This document shows positions 16,319 through 26,900 of a DNA stretch of 64,000 nt, piece by piece; the stretch's first letter is position 1, and each line of letters opens with the position of its first letter. The notes beneath the pieces are model-generated. The model saw only the letters and a program-made list of their open reading frames with translations, had not been told where the DNA came from and made no database searches. Location: NCBI GenBank assembly GCA_043777595.1, contig JAYWHT010000020.1:1-64000 (forward strand). Reading direction: 5' to 3'. The stretch comes from JAYVJH01 sp043777595. Its GTDB lineage: Bacteria > Bacteroidota > Bacteroidia > Cytophagales > Spirosomataceae. Position numbers and translations under genes: made by a program.

Positions 16319-16732
16319 ATGGCAAAAGATATTTTTCACGAGACGGTCAAAAATGCGTTAGCTGCAGAGGGTTGGGTTATCACCCATGATCCCCTTACTT
16401 TGAAATTATCAAAGCGTAAACTTTTTATCGATTTAGGTGCAGAGAGAGTTATTGCTGCCGAAAAAGATAATACTAAAATAGCCGTTGAAATTAAAAGTTT
16501 TCTGGGGCTTTCGCCGCTGACAGATTTTTATAAAGCATTAGGCCAATATCAACTTTATATTTAAGCATTAAGACGGCGACTCCCAGATGTAACATTATAT
16601 TTGGCGATGCCCCAAGAAAGTTATGAATATCTTATAAAAGACGATTTACTGGCAGAGTTTTTAGATGAATTATCTTTAAAATACATTATTTTTGACCCAG
16701 AAACAAAACAAATTGTAAAATGGATAAGCTAA
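16319..16732 (+). pseudogene. xisH: xisH, interrupted by one in-frame stop codon
   Basis: Reads MAKDIFHETVKNALAAEGW... and matches the XisH family, small PD-(D/E)XK-like proteins first known as excision factors of the Anabaena fdxN element. Core residues are visible: DLGAERVIAAEK and AVEIKSFLG, supplying D, E and K. Codon 82 (16562-16564) is TAA. Beyond it the same frame continues with family-like sequence (ALRRRLPDVTLYLAMPQESY) to a normal stop at 16732, giving the usual length of 138 codons. Only this one change breaks the gene, so the loss is recent, or the codon is a sequencing error or strain polymorphism. The 3' end overlaps xisI by 13 bp. Confidence 0.82.
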
Positions 16733-17058
16733 AAAAATATTGTCACATCGCCGATTTGATTGTGCGAGAAATTGCTCAAAAATTAAATTTTGATAATCTT
16801 TCAGAAGCCATTTTATCAATAGATAAAGAACACAGGCAGTATATCGTTTTGTCGGACGGCTGGGAAGGTGCAGTACGTAACTACGGCCCAGTGGTTCATA
16901 TTGAAGTGAAACCAAATGCCAGAGTGTGGTTACGATACGATGGTACTGACTTAGAGGTAGGCCAGGAACTATTAGACAAAGGCGTACTATCAGAAGACTT
17001 AGTTTTGGCTTTTCACTCACCTACCATGCGTAAATATACACCCTATGCAGTGGCGTAG
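16720..17058 (+). CDS. xisI: XisI family protein
   Basis: A 112-residue protein beginning MDKLKKYCHIADLIVREIAQ. It has the XisI landmarks: DGWEGAVRNYGPVVHIEVK, VWLRYDGTDLEVGQELLDKGV and the terminal HSPTMRKYTPYAVA. XisI always travels with XisH, and in Anabaena the pair controls excision of the fdxN element. In other bacteria, including many Bacteroidota, the pair occurs without that element and its role is unknown; a toxin-antitoxin-like or defence role has been suggested from context but is not shown. It overlaps the broken xisH by 13 bp, so its translation may suffer from the early stop upstream. Confidence 0.88.
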   Translation: MDKLKKYCHIADLIVREIAQKLNFDNLSEAILSIDKEHRQYIVLSDGWEGAVRNYGPVVHIEVKPNARVWLRYDGTDLEVGQELLDKGVLSEDLVLAFHSPTMRKYTPYAVA

Positions 17059-17103
17059 CGAAGTTCTTGATTATCTTTACGTCGTTAAAAAAAACCAAAA
17101 CCA

Positions 17104-18102
17104 ATGAAAAAAATCTTAAAATGGACATGTATTGTCTTGCTGTCGTTAGTGGCTCTATATTTTGTTGGCCCACGTGCCGACAAAGCTGTTCTTGACCCCA
17201 AAATGCCAAAAGTAGCCAATGACTTGCTACAATTAGAAAAAGACATTCAACAGTCAGAAGCCAAGTTTGACCTCAAACCCGACAATCAAGCCCGAATTGT
17301 ATGGGCCGATAGTACTAAAAAACAAAAAACAAAGTACAGCATTGTTTACATTCATGGATTTGGAGCAAGTTGGGCCGAAGGCGACCCGATTCATAAACAA
17401 ATTGCCAAAAAATATGGCTGCAATCTCTACCTTGCCCGACTGCACGATGCGGGCATAAGAGACCGTGAGGCATTTGACGACCTAACCCCCGAAAACCTTT
17501 GGGCAGGTGCTAAACAAGCTCTGGCCGTAGCCCAGCAACTCGGCGACAGCGTGATAGTGATGGGTTGCTCGGCAGGTGGTATGCTCACTGTGGCTTTGGC
17601 TGCCCAACACCCCGAAATCAAAGCCATTATGCTCTATTCGCCTTGTATGGCTATTTATCAAAATAAACTCGCCCCCGCCACAGGCCCTTGGGGGCGGCAA
17701 ATACTGAACGCCATCAACGGCACAGCCAGAGACATTACGACCTACAAACCCGACCGTGCCAACTACTGGCTCACTCGCTACCGCTCAGAAGGATTAGTGG
17801 CTCTCCAACAAACAATGGACGCAGTAGCAGAACCCGAAATATACTCCAAAATAAAGATGCCCGTTTGGTTGGGTTATTATTACAAAGACGAAGAAAACCA
17901 AGATATGGTGGTATCGGTTGAGGCCATGCTTGCGTTGTTTGACCAAATCGGTACGCCAGCCGCTCTCAAACAAAAAGTAGCTTTCCCAGAGTCAGGCGAC
18001 CATGTCATTGCCTCCCATTTTACGTCCAAAGACATAGCTGGTGTATTGCGTGAGAGCGACAAGTTTGTGGCCGAAGTGCTGGGAATGAGGGCTAAGAAGT
18101 AA
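17104..18102 (+). CDS. Membrane-anchored alpha/beta hydrolase
   Basis: A 332-residue protein with an N-terminal membrane or signal segment (WTCIVLLSLVALYFVG). The alpha/beta hydrolase core shows the oxyanion strand IVYIHGFGASWAEGD (about residue 84), the nucleophile elbow GCSAGG (Ser about 156) and the catalytic histidine in SGDHVI (about 300). The acid residue is probably in the YYKDEEN region. The substrate is unknown; an esterase or lipase acting at the membrane is likely. It follows xisI by 45 bp but is probably an ordinary chromosomal gene. Confidence 0.78.
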   Translation: MKKILKWTCIVLLSLVALYFVGPRADKAVLDPKMPKVANDLLQLEKDIQQSEAKFDLKPDNQARIVWADSTKKQKTKYSIVYIHGFGASWAEGDPIHKQIAKKYGCNLYLARLHDAGIRDREAFDDLTPENLWAGAKQALAVAQQLGDSVIVMGCSAGGMLTVALAAQHPEIKAIMLYSPCMAIYQNKLAPATGPWGRQILNAINGTARDITTYKPDRANYWLTRYRSEGLVALQQTMDAVAEPEIYSKIKMPVWLGYYYKDEENQDMVVSVEAMLALFDQIGTPAALKQKVAFPESGDHVIASHFTSKDIAGVLRESDKFVAEVLGMRAKK

Positions 18103-18117
18103 AGTAAATTATAGAAT

Positions 18118-18162
18118 TTAACACTGAATTAACACAAGTGCTAAAATTTAACACTAATTTTG
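18118..18162 (+). promoter_or_regulatory. TTAACAC direct repeats and -7 element before the glycosyltransferase genes
   Basis: TTAACAC occurs at 18118, 18129 and 18148; AATTTAACACT is repeated exactly 30 bp apart. The last copy abuts TAATTTTG (18155-18162), a TAnnTTTG -7 element. The start codon of the downstream gene is about 74 bp away. No TTTG is found at -33, so the repeats may bind an activator. Confidence 0.35.
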
Positions 18163-18235
18163 TATGTGTTCAACGAAAAATCGTGGTGTCGTGTGGTATC
18201 TCGCTCGTTGAAGCCCTAACCATGATTATTAAAAA

Positions 18236-18889
18236 TTGAAAAATAAAATCACTGTCTCAGTAATAATGTCGGTTTACAACACCGAGTTTCACTTTGTCCA
18301 ACGTGCCATCGATTCTGTATTAAACCAAGATTTTCAAAACTTCCAATTACTGATTATTGACGACGGAAGTAACAACGATACTCACAATCAGATTCTGAAT
18401 TATGCAGTCAGACATCAAGATAAAATTTCTTATGTCAGACACTCAAACCGTGGACAGGCAGAGTCTATCAATTTGGGCGTGCTTCTTGCCAAGGGCGACT
18501 TTATAGCTATCATTGACTCTGACGACCAATACAAGCCCAATCATTTGAGTACTTGTCTCAAAAATATTGCAGATTTAGATCTTATCGCTTCTATGACAGA
18601 CACTATCGTGGACAGTGAAGATGACTTTTATGTACCTGACAGATTTGACCAAAACAAACTCATTCATATTGATAATTGTATTTTGTTTGCTACTCTTTTT
18701 GGAAGAAAAGAAGTATTTATTGATTTAAAATTTAGGAGTGGATATGCTGCCGATTCACATTTTTTTGAGACGGCCTCCAAAAAATACCAAGTCAAAAAAG
18801 TAAACCAAAGGACATACGTTTATTATCGAAATATGCCTAATAGTATCTGTGCAAACATCAAGAAAAATACTTTATTGAAAGCTGCTTAG
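18236..18889 (+). CDS. Family 2 glycosyltransferase
   Basis: A 217-residue protein with a GT-A fold: SVIMSVYNTE strand, LLIIDDGSNND (nucleotide-binding, about residue 42) and AIIDSDDQYKPNH (DxD metal site, about 92). The start is a TTG at 18236; the ATG 13 bp earlier is out of frame. It is shorter than many GT2 enzymes, and the C-terminus ends soon after YVYYRNMPNS, so acceptor-side elements may be minimal. It probably adds a sugar to a surface polysaccharide. It is followed 9 bp later by another glycosyltransferase-like gene. Confidence 0.85.
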   Translation: MKNKITVSVIMSVYNTEFHFVQRAIDSVLNQDFQNFQLLIIDDGSNNDTHNQILNYAVRHQDKISYVRHSNRGQAESINLGVLLAKGDFIAIIDSDDQYKPNHLSTCLKNIADLDLIASMTDTIVDSEDDFYVPDRFDQNKLIHIDNCILFATLFGRKEVFIDLKFRSGYAADSHFFETASKKYQVKKVNQRTYVYYRNMPNSICANIKKNTLLKAA

Positions 18890-18898
18890 GCGATTTGT

Positions 18899-19645
18899 AT
18901 GCCTGTATCCAATCAACTTATTTTAGCTTGCCACATCACGGGCATCTATGACGTAAACCGTAATAACGTTCTGAAAGACGATGATTATGGGCTTGTCAAA
19001 GAATGGGCTGAGTCTGTCCGAGTTTTGGGTTTAAGTGGTGTTATTTTTCATAATAATTTTTCAAAAAGTACTGTTCAAAAGTATCAGAATGAGTGCATTG
19101 AGTTTGTTGAAATAGAACACGATAGACAATTTAACCCAAATGTTTATCGCTATTTGGTTTATCAAGATTATCTAAATAAATACAACAAAGAGATAAAAAG
19201 CCTGTTTGTAACTGATGTGTCAGACGTTGTTGTTGTCAAAAATCCTTTTGAAGATGCACTCTTTAAAAACGATACAAATATACTTTTTTGTGGCGACGAA
19301 CCCAAAATTCTGGATAATGACTGGATGAAAAACCACGCTGAGCATTTGAGAAATCAGATAGCAGATTATGCCGATTATGAAGAACAGTTTAAAAACGAAA
19401 CGCTGCTAAACTGTGGTATAATTGGCGGGAGCATTCATGTAATGCAAGAACTAATTGAAAAACTAAGCCAAACTCACCGACACTACAACTCTGGCAACCA
19501 AACCGCCTACACTGGCGACATGGGGGCTTTTAATTACATAGCCCGAACCCAGTTTAATGATCGATTGCATCATGGTTTGCCATGTAACACTGTCTTTAAA
19601 GAATACCAAACAGAACGGCAAGACTGCTGGTTTAGGCATAAATAA
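18899..19645 (+). CDS. Glycosyltransferase-like protein (GT-A fold, uncharacterised)
   Basis: A 248-residue soluble protein. LFVTDVSDVVVVKNPF (about residue 105) has the DxD-like aspartates of a GT-A nucleotide-sugar site. NCGIIGGSIHVMQELI (about 172) followed by TGDMGAFNYIA resembles the pattern in Golgi-type and bacterial galactosyl/xylosyltransferase-like proteins, where the conserved NCG-GG segment binds the acceptor or sugar. I do not recognise the exact family. It belongs to the same transcript as the GT2 gene and converges on the PSD1 gene. Confidence 0.6.
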   Translation: MPVSNQLILACHITGIYDVNRNNVLKDDDYGLVKEWAESVRVLGLSGVIFHNNFSKSTVQKYQNECIEFVEIEHDRQFNPNVYRYLVYQDYLNKYNKEIKSLFVTDVSDVVVVKNPFEDALFKNDTNILFCGDEPKILDNDWMKNHAEHLRNQIADYADYEEQFKNETLLNCGIIGGSIHVMQELIEKLSQTHRHYNSGNQTAYTGDMGAFNYIARTQFNDRLHHGLPCNTVFKEYQTERQDCWFRHK

Positions 19646-19692
19646 CTGGTTTTGCTGTACCAATAAATCTTGGTTTTGTCTTACTTGACGCT

Positions 19693-22600
19693 CTATCGTT
19701 TTATCAAAAACTCGTCAAAGTTCATAACCGTACTTGCTACTACCGTCAGAGCTGCTAACTGCGGTTTTGATGCCTTTTTATCAATCGGGTATTCGCCTAC
19801 TTTTAGCAATTCGTTTACTCGCTTTGGATTTTTGCTGAAGTCTTCGTACTCTTCCAAATATAATTTTTCTAATAATGTTACTTCGTTGGGGCGAGGCTGC
19901 CGAGAAATCAAAGATTGAAAAATCGCTTTTAGTCTGGCACTTGAAACTGCTACTGTGGTTTGCTCTGTATTCTTACTCACGACCCACAATTCTTGACCCA
20001 TGACTCTTTGTGCCAATACCCTTGCGGCCTCTACAAACTGCGGGTCGTTGAGCGTTACGAGGGCTTGTAGGGGCGTGCTGGTTTTTTGACGACGAACCGA
20101 GCAGCTATGTCGCTCGGCGGCATCGAAGTTGAGCATCATCGGTGCTGGTGAGCTTCGTTTCCAAATGGTATATAGACTTCGGCGATAAAGGCTGTCGCCG
20201 TGATTTTGTACATAACTAACGGCGTTGCGAGTAGCCAATGCTTCCCAAATACCAGATGGCTGATAGGGTAATACGCTCGACCCACCGATTTTTTGGTTCA
20301 TCAAGCCGCTTGCAGCCAGTGCTGCATCACGTACTTGCTCGGCGGCGTAGCGGTAGCTGGGGCCACGGGCATAGCGTTTGTTGTCGGGGTCGAGGTCTCG
20401 TAAGTGGTCATTACAGTTAGACGATTGCTTGTACGTTGCCGACATCACGATTAGTTTTTGCATCTGTTTATAGTTCCAGCCCGATTCTCTAAACTGCACC
20501 GCCAGCCAGTCCAATAGTTCCAGATGTGTAGGCAAGTCGCCCTGATTACCAAAATCTTCTGCCGAAACTACCAGTCCTTTACCAAAATATTGCTGCCACA
20601 TTCGGTTTACGATTACTCGGGCAAAAAGCGGATTTTGGTCGTCGATTAGCCATTTGGCCAGCCCCAGCCTATTGCGTGGGTAGTGGCTGGGCATCTTAAA
20701 AAACTGGTCGGGGGTGTCTGGCGATACCTCCTCTGATGGAGCATCATAAACCCCACGTTGCAATATAAAACTCTTGCGAGCAACGGCGCGCTCTTTCATT
20801 ACCATCACGTTTATTTGTTTATTCAGAATCTCGGTTTCTTCGCAAATTAGTTCACGAGATTGCAATAAATGCTGTTGAAATTGTTTGTCAAAATTGTCCA
20901 AATAATAACTCAAAAGGGCTTCTTGCTGGGGTTTGGTACGTTGATTGTCAGGTAGTTTCAATAACTTTATTACTTCATTGTTTTGCGTAAATAGGCTTTT
21001 TACTTCGAGCAAATTAAGCGAGCGAGTATAAATTTTGAGGTCGTCAATCTGGAAATTTTTGGTTTTTTGGTCAGAAATTCTCCCTATCATCATGTTGTCA
21101 GTGTACCAGTTTGTTTTGTTTTTGCCGTACAAAATACTCTCTGTCAAGTTATTGGCCATGACTCTGACTTTGGCTTCTTGACCATTGACGTAGAGCTTAA
21201 CGCCATTGGCTTGACTGAGGCCGTTGTAAGTAAAAGCAAAATGTGTCCAGGCGTTTATTGGAAACTTTTGGAGGGTTTCTATATCAATCGCATTGTCGGG
21301 CCAAACGTGGCTCATCATAAATTGTAGTCGTCCGTCTGGCAGTCGGTTTACGTTCCAGCCTCGGTAGCCGTTCATCACTCCGTTCGACTTATGAAAAAGC
21401 GTACCAACCGTTTTGTTACTCTTAATATTGAGCCAAATACCAACAGAAAAAGGCTGGTCTCGCTCAAAATAGGCAAATCCTGAACCAAAATTTACGGCAT
21501 TGTCTCCAAAAATGGCTCTTCCTCGGCCAATTTTACCCACTACCGAAGCCACATTTGAGAGGCTGTCGTCGCCTTCGGCAGTTATTTTATGTTTGGCAAT
21601 GGCTGAGTTATAAAAATCTTTACCCTTTGGTTCGTCAAATGTAAAATGGCCTAATAAATCTTTTTTGTCAATTACGGCCATACTTTCGGGCTGCCGCTCG
21701 ACTTGTTTTAGCCAATTTTCAAAACGGGTTTGATAGTCATTTTTGTTTAGTACTTTGGTTTCGACCGATAGTTTGGTTCGTATAAATCTAAGTTTACGCT
21801 CGGCTTCGGGGGTTGGTAGCGTTATGGTCGGGCTGGCTTCGCCATTGTATGGTATTTGGCCGTTTTCGTTGTTGTTATTAAAAAAAGCAAAAAGCGAATA
21901 ATAATCTTTCTGGCTGATGGGGTCATATTTGTGGTCGTGGCAGCGAGCGCACTCAACAGTAAGCCCCAGAAATGCTTTACCGAAAGTATTGGCACGGTCG
22001 GCGACGTATTCGGTACGGTATTCTTCTGGTACAATGCCGCCCTCTTGGCTCTGTTGATGGTTGCGATTGAAGCCCGTTGCCACATATTGCTCTTTGGTAG
22101 GCTTGGGGAGCATATCGCCAGCGAGTTGCCAGAGCGTAAACTTATCGAAAGCCAAATTTCTATTAAACGACCCAATGACCCAATCTCGGTATGGCCACAT
22201 CGTTCGCAGGCCATCGTCTTGGTAGCCGTGGGTGTCGGCATAGCGAGCTACATCGAGCCAACTCACGGCTTGGTGTTCGCCAAAGTGCTTGTTTTGTAGT
22301 AGTTTATTTACAACTCGCTCATAAGCCCAAGTAGAAGTATCGGCCAAAAACCCCTCGACTTCTTGCGGCGATGGCGGCAAGCCAATCAAGTCCATATATA
22401 CCCGCCTCAGCAATGTTGTTTTGGTAGCCTCGGGCGAGGGTTGTAGTGTTGGCGTGTTGTTTTCGAGTTTTTGTAAAATAAAATTATCAATCGGATTTTT
22501 GACTTTATCTATATTTTTGACAACAGGAATCTGATATTTTTGAGGAGCAACAAACGACCAATGAGGCTTATAAACAGCCCCCTGCTCGACCCATTTGACC

Positions 22601-22989
22601 AAAACTGCTTTTTCGTGAGCCGACAGCGTAAGGTGTGTGTTGGGTTCGGGCATCACATAGTCGGCTTTGTCAGACAGTATTCGCTGAATGACCTCACTCT
22701 TTGCGGCGTTGCCTTCAACGATAGCCATAAGCCCGCCTTCACACTCTTTATTACAGGCATCTTCGGCAATGTCCAATCGCAAGCCTGCTTTTTGTTTGCT
22801 TTTGTCTGGGCCATGGCACACAAAACAGCGGTCAGACAAAATGGGCTTGACGTGAAGATTATAATCAATTTGTTGGGGTAGTAATACTGTGGCCTCGGCT
22901 ACATCTTTGGGCAAATTGAGGTGCGTACAGCCATTCAAAGCAATAGCTATCAGCCCAAATAATACTTGACAGAGTTGATTTGATTTCAT
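19693..22989 (-). CDS. PSD1-type cytochrome c-containing protein with LamG-like domain
   Basis: A 1098-residue lipoprotein candidate (lipobox IALNGC). An N-terminal planctomycete-type cytochrome c domain has haem motif CFVCH (about residue 55) and MPEPN as possible ligand region. A DUF1549 domain follows (RRVYMDLIGLPPSPQEVEGFL; SWLDVARYADT; CARCHDHKYDP). A concanavalin/LamG-like beta sandwich occupies roughly residues 450-640 (FGSGFAYFERDQPFSVGIW). The C-terminal DUF1553 domain contains RVIVNRMWQQYFGKGLV and RRSLYTIWKR. Such proteins usually pair with a DUF1501 protein and serve in extracellular degradation or electron transfer in Planctomycetes and Bacteroidota. No DUF1501 or sulfatase gene is adjacent here. 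Confidence 0.86.
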   Translation of the reverse strand: MKSNQLCQVLFGLIAIALNGCTHLNLPKDVAEATVLLPQQIDYNLHVKPILSDRCFVCHGPDKSKQKAGLRLDIAEDACNKECEGGLMAIVEGNAAKSEVIQRILSDKADYVMPEPNTHLTLSAHEKAVLVKWVEQGAVYKPHWSFVAPQKYQIPVVKNIDKVKNPIDNFILQKLENNTPTLQPSPEATKTTLLRRVYMDLIGLPPSPQEVEGFLADTSTWAYERVVNKLLQNKHFGEHQAVSWLDVARYADTHGYQDDGLRTMWPYRDWVIGSFNRNLAFDKFTLWQLAGDMLPKPTKEQYVATGFNRNHQQSQEGGIVPEEYRTEYVADRANTFGKAFLGLTVECARCHDHKYDPISQKDYYSLFAFFNNNNENGQIPYNGEASPTITLPTPEAERKLRFIRTKLSVETKVLNKNDYQTRFENWLKQVERQPESMAVIDKKDLLGHFTFDEPKGKDFYNSAIAKHKITAEGDDSLSNVASVVGKIGRGRAIFGDNAVNFGSGFAYFERDQPFSVGIWLNIKSNKTVGTLFHKSNGVMNGYRGWNVNRLPDGRLQFMMSHVWPDNAIDIETLQKFPINAWTHFAFTYNGLSQANGVKLYVNGQEAKVRVMANNLTESILYGKNKTNWYTDNMMIGRISDQKTKNFQIDDLKIYTRSLNLLEVKSLFTQNNEVIKLLKLPDNQRTKPQQEALLSYYLDNFDKQFQQHLLQSRELICEETEILNKQINVMVMKERAVARKSFILQRGVYDAPSEEVSPDTPDQFFKMPSHYPRNRLGLAKWLIDDQNPLFARVIVNRMWQQYFGKGLVVSAEDFGNQGDLPTHLELLDWLAVQFRESGWNYKQMQKLIVMSATYKQSSNCNDHLRDLDPDNKRYARGPSYRYAAEQVRDAALAASGLMNQKIGGSSVLPYQPSGIWEALATRNAVSYVQNHGDSLYRRSLYTIWKRSSPAPMMLNFDAAERHSCSVRRQKTSTPLQALVTLNDPQFVEAARVLAQRVMGQELWVVSKNTEQTTVAVSSARLKAIFQSLISRQPRPNEVTLLEKLYLEEYEDFSKNPKRVNELLKVGEYPIDKKASKPQLAALTVVASTVMNFDEFLIKR

Positions 22990-23133
22990 TTGTCTAATCG
23001 TTAAAACCTAAACCGTAAATATAATAAAACACCAAGCCACTAAATAATTTTTTTAACAAAACTTGAATAGTAAAATTATTAGAACCACATTCTGATTTTA
23101 ATTAGTAGTCACCAACACTAATAATCTCTGGTA

Positions 23134-23935
23134 ATGAATTATAAATTACTCATACCCAAAGGTATCAAGCCATTCCTAAAAAAGTTACATTATCAGTTTG
23201 CACTCAATAGCCCTTGGCATGGAGCTATGCCGCCAACACATTCGATTTTTATTGGCGGTGGCGATTTTAAATTGGTCGATCAAATATTGCTCAAACAACT
23301 CGTAGATGGTGATGGTTTGAAACCAACAGACTAAGTGCTTGATGTGTGGTATGGGGCGGGTAGCGTTGCCAATGGTTGATTTTTTAGATAAAAAAAAACG
23401 GTGGCGCTACGATGGTTTTGAAATTGTTTGCAAAGGTGCAGAATGGTGTCAGAAAAAATATCGGCAACATACCCATTTTAAATTCATTCATGCCGATGTC
23501 TATAACCCAGAAGGTACAACTAAATCAAGCGAATACCGTTTTTCATATCCAGACAATACCTTCGATTTTGTATTGCTGACTTCGGTCTTTACCCACATGA
23601 TGTCCACAGACATGGAAAACTACTTTCGTGAAATAGTGAGAGTAATGAAGCCCGGTGCTACTTCATTCATTACTTATTTTATTTTGAATGAAGACAATCT
23701 GAAACTAATCAAGCAGGGTAAGATGCACAAAAATTTTAACTTTCAATATGACTATGATCTCTACCAGTTGGTACGAGGCAACGACCCCGAAGATGCCATT
23801 GGTTTTAAGTTAGATTATTTACAAAAAATATATGCCGACAATAATCTAAAAATAAAAGCACTTGTTTTATATGGCGCATGGAGTGGCCGAGAGCAGTATT
23901 ATAGCTTTCAAGATGTGATTATTGCTCATAAATAA
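23134..23935 (+). pseudogene. Class I SAM-dependent methyltransferase, broken by a stop codon and a short deletion
   Basis: Frame 1 (23134-23334) encodes the N-terminus, MNYKLLIPKGIKPFLKKL..., ending GLKPTD then TAA. Past the stop, frame 1 reads VLDV, the start of SAM motif I. The frame from 23339 supplies CGMGRVALPMVDFL and the rest of the enzyme, including YRFSYPDNTFDFVLLTSVFTHM and EIVRVMKPGA. A normal motif I would be VLDVGCGMGR, so about five bases (the V-G codons) are missing between GAT and TGTGGT. Two independent lesions in one gene argue for true decay rather than one base-calling error. The intact family methylates sugars or small molecules and often sits in polysaccharide loci. Confidence 0.8.
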
Positions 23936-23945
23936 AAGCAAATCT

Positions 23946-26900
23946 CTACCGCCCAATCATAAACGAGCCTCGATTGATGTGGCCGTTGGGTTTGGCCTGA
24001 ATCACGTACACATACATACCTTCGGGCAGGGCTTCGCCTCTGTAAGTACCGTCAAATGGTTTTTGGTTTGAGCCTTTGCCATAAAATACTACTCCACCCC
24101 AACGGTCAAGAATCGTTACACTTATGTCGGGATAGGCTTCTATGCCAACGATTCGCCAAGTGTCGTTGATGCCGTCGGCGTTGGGCGTAAATATATCGGG
24201 TACCATGATGCGCTGCACGACAACGATTTTAACAGAGTCTTCGGACGAGCAATTATCGCTGCTTGTGGCGAGTACGGTGTAGTAACCTGTTTCATCGGGA
24301 TCGACGCTCGGTCGGGCTATGGTTGGGTTGTCTATCCATGTTGGTGGTGTCCATTTGTAGGTATAGCCTTTGCCCATATCGGCGTTGAGTTTGGTGGCCG
24401 TGCCTCTAAAGATTTCTACATCTGGGCCTAATTTTAAGTCTGGCGCTTCTTTGACGGTGATGGTGCGTTGTGCCGAGCCACTCAAACAAGCCAAATCACC
24501 TTTGACGGTATAGGTTATCTCATGCTCACCCACACCAGCCACACGAGGCGCAAAGCTGTTGCCAACCACGCCCCGACCAGATAACGTACCGCCGATTGGC
24601 CGTGTCAGAATGGCCACTGGTTCATTGGCGTAGCCACAAAAATCAGCAATAGCGTCTATCTGAACAACAATAGGCAACAAAACCTGCGCCAAGACAATCG
24701 ATGAGGTAGTGATACAACCATTTGAGTCTGCGACCGTTACGCTATAATTTCCCGTTTGTTTTACTTCAAAAACTGGCTGCCTGTCTTCTGGTACAGTTTC
24801 GTTGTTTTTGAGCCATTTATAGTTTTTAATATCTTGACTAACGGCTGTCAGCAACAGTTGTGTACCCTGACAAACCCGTAGAATGGGTGCCGAAATACTG
24901 ACTGTTGGGTTTTGGACTTGTCGGATAGCTATGGGTTGAGATGTAAGTGAGCATCTGAACGGGGTCGTTATTTTGACGGCGTAGCTACCAGTTTGAGCTA
25001 CGTTGAGTATATTGGTTTTTTCTGAAATCAGTGTGCCATTTTCGTACCAGTCATAACTATAACCCACGCCCGTACCTACCATCAAAGGGGTAGTTAGTCC
25101 TTGGCAAACTATTTTTGAGGCTGACGTTACTTCAATTTTGGGTAATGGATTGACTGCCAGAGACTGCAAAGACGACCGCCCAATACAACCATTTATGTCT
25201 GTTACCTGTACTTGATAATTACCTTTTGATAGGGCAGCAAAAGTAAGGGTATTTTCATTTTTTAGTAAAGAATTATCAACAAACCACTGGTATTTAGGCG
25301 ACTGAGCCGTAGTTTGGGCGGTGAGTAGGAGGCTACTACCTTCGCAAAACTGATTGGCTGGTGCCGAGATGCTGACGGTTGGGCTGCTGAGTTGCTCAAT
25401 CTGTACGGGCAAAGCCGCCGAAGTACAACCAACAGGGCTAACGACCTTGACCGAGTAGCTACCTTTGTCGGTGATGCTTAGTTGTTGGTTGTTGCTTGTA
25501 CCAATTGGCTGGGAGTCTCGTAGCCATTGGTAGCTATGACCCGCCAATGGCGAAGCGTATAATAGTAAGTTTTGACCTTGGCAAACGTAATTTTGACTTG
25601 ATGTGATGGCTAAATTGGGTTGCGGATAAACACCTATTTTTTGTTGTAACGACGTACTTACACAGCCCAAGCTATCGGTAATTCGTACTAAATAGCCGCC
25701 AGCGATATTGATTTCATAAGCGGAACTGGTGGCATTGGTTTGAACAATATTATCTTTAAACCACTCATATTTAGGTTGAATGGCATTGGTGGTGGCCGTT
25801 AGAACCAATGATTTTTCTTGACAAAACTGTGTGCCTGGGCTTTGTACTGTAATGGTTGGGTTTTTTTGTAACCTTACCTCAAATACAGCCGACGTACTCG
25901 AGCAACCATAAGAATTAGTAACTTTAACTGTATAAATGGCCTCGTCTTTGATGTCAATCTGTGGGCCGTTGTTTGCTACGAGTTGGTTGTTTTTATACCA
26001 TTGGTAACTATTGCCAGCGGCAACCAAGGCCGACAGTGTTAGGCTTTGGCTTTCGCAAACGTATCCTTTTTTTGAAGTAATCTCAGCTTTTGGCAGAGCG
26101 TTCATTGTTATCTTAAATGGCGAGGAGGTATTTGAACAACCTTTGCCATCAACCACTCGGACTGAGTATGTGCCAGGCGCAATGGCTTTAAAATTAGACT
26201 GGGTAGCATTTGGTTGGGTTTTTTCTTCAAAAAACCACTGCAAAGCCCCCCCCACTGCATTTGACTGTGCGATAAGTGGCAACTCTTGGCCTTCGCAAAG
26301 CGACTTGCCATTGGTCAAAATACTTATGTTTGGCCTGTCCAAATAAGTAATTTGAGTTGGGTCTGTACTAATAAACTCAGGGCATTGCCGAACCATTTTG
26401 ATTCGACAAGTGTAAAATCCACTTGCATTTTTAGGGACAATCAGTACGGAATCAGTTGCATTTGGAATCAGAACTTTCTCACGATACCATTGTAGTTTTG
26501 CCCATTTCCTAAAACGATGCAAATTGAGCTGTACCAAACTGTCTTGGCACTGCTCCATCGATGCCGCTACGGTTGGCTTGCCAACTTTTGACACAAATAC
26601 AACAGGCTTGGGTGCAGGTGAGCAGTCGTTTACTTGTAGTCTAAATTCTTGAAAAACAGAACTATAGACCTTGCCCTTCATTGTACCGTCTATTTTGAGT
26701 CTATAAATAAATTCACCAGGTTTTTCGGCTACTCCCATTAGTACCATTAGCCCATTGCGGCGAGGCTCAACAGTAAATTTTCGTTGATTACCAGTAAAAT
26801 TATCAGCCGTAAAGCCCTGTGAATATGACAACATTCTTGAGTCTGTGTTGGCCTCGTTGCCAGCCATTGGCTCTGCAAAACCAGCAAATTGTGCTGTGAT

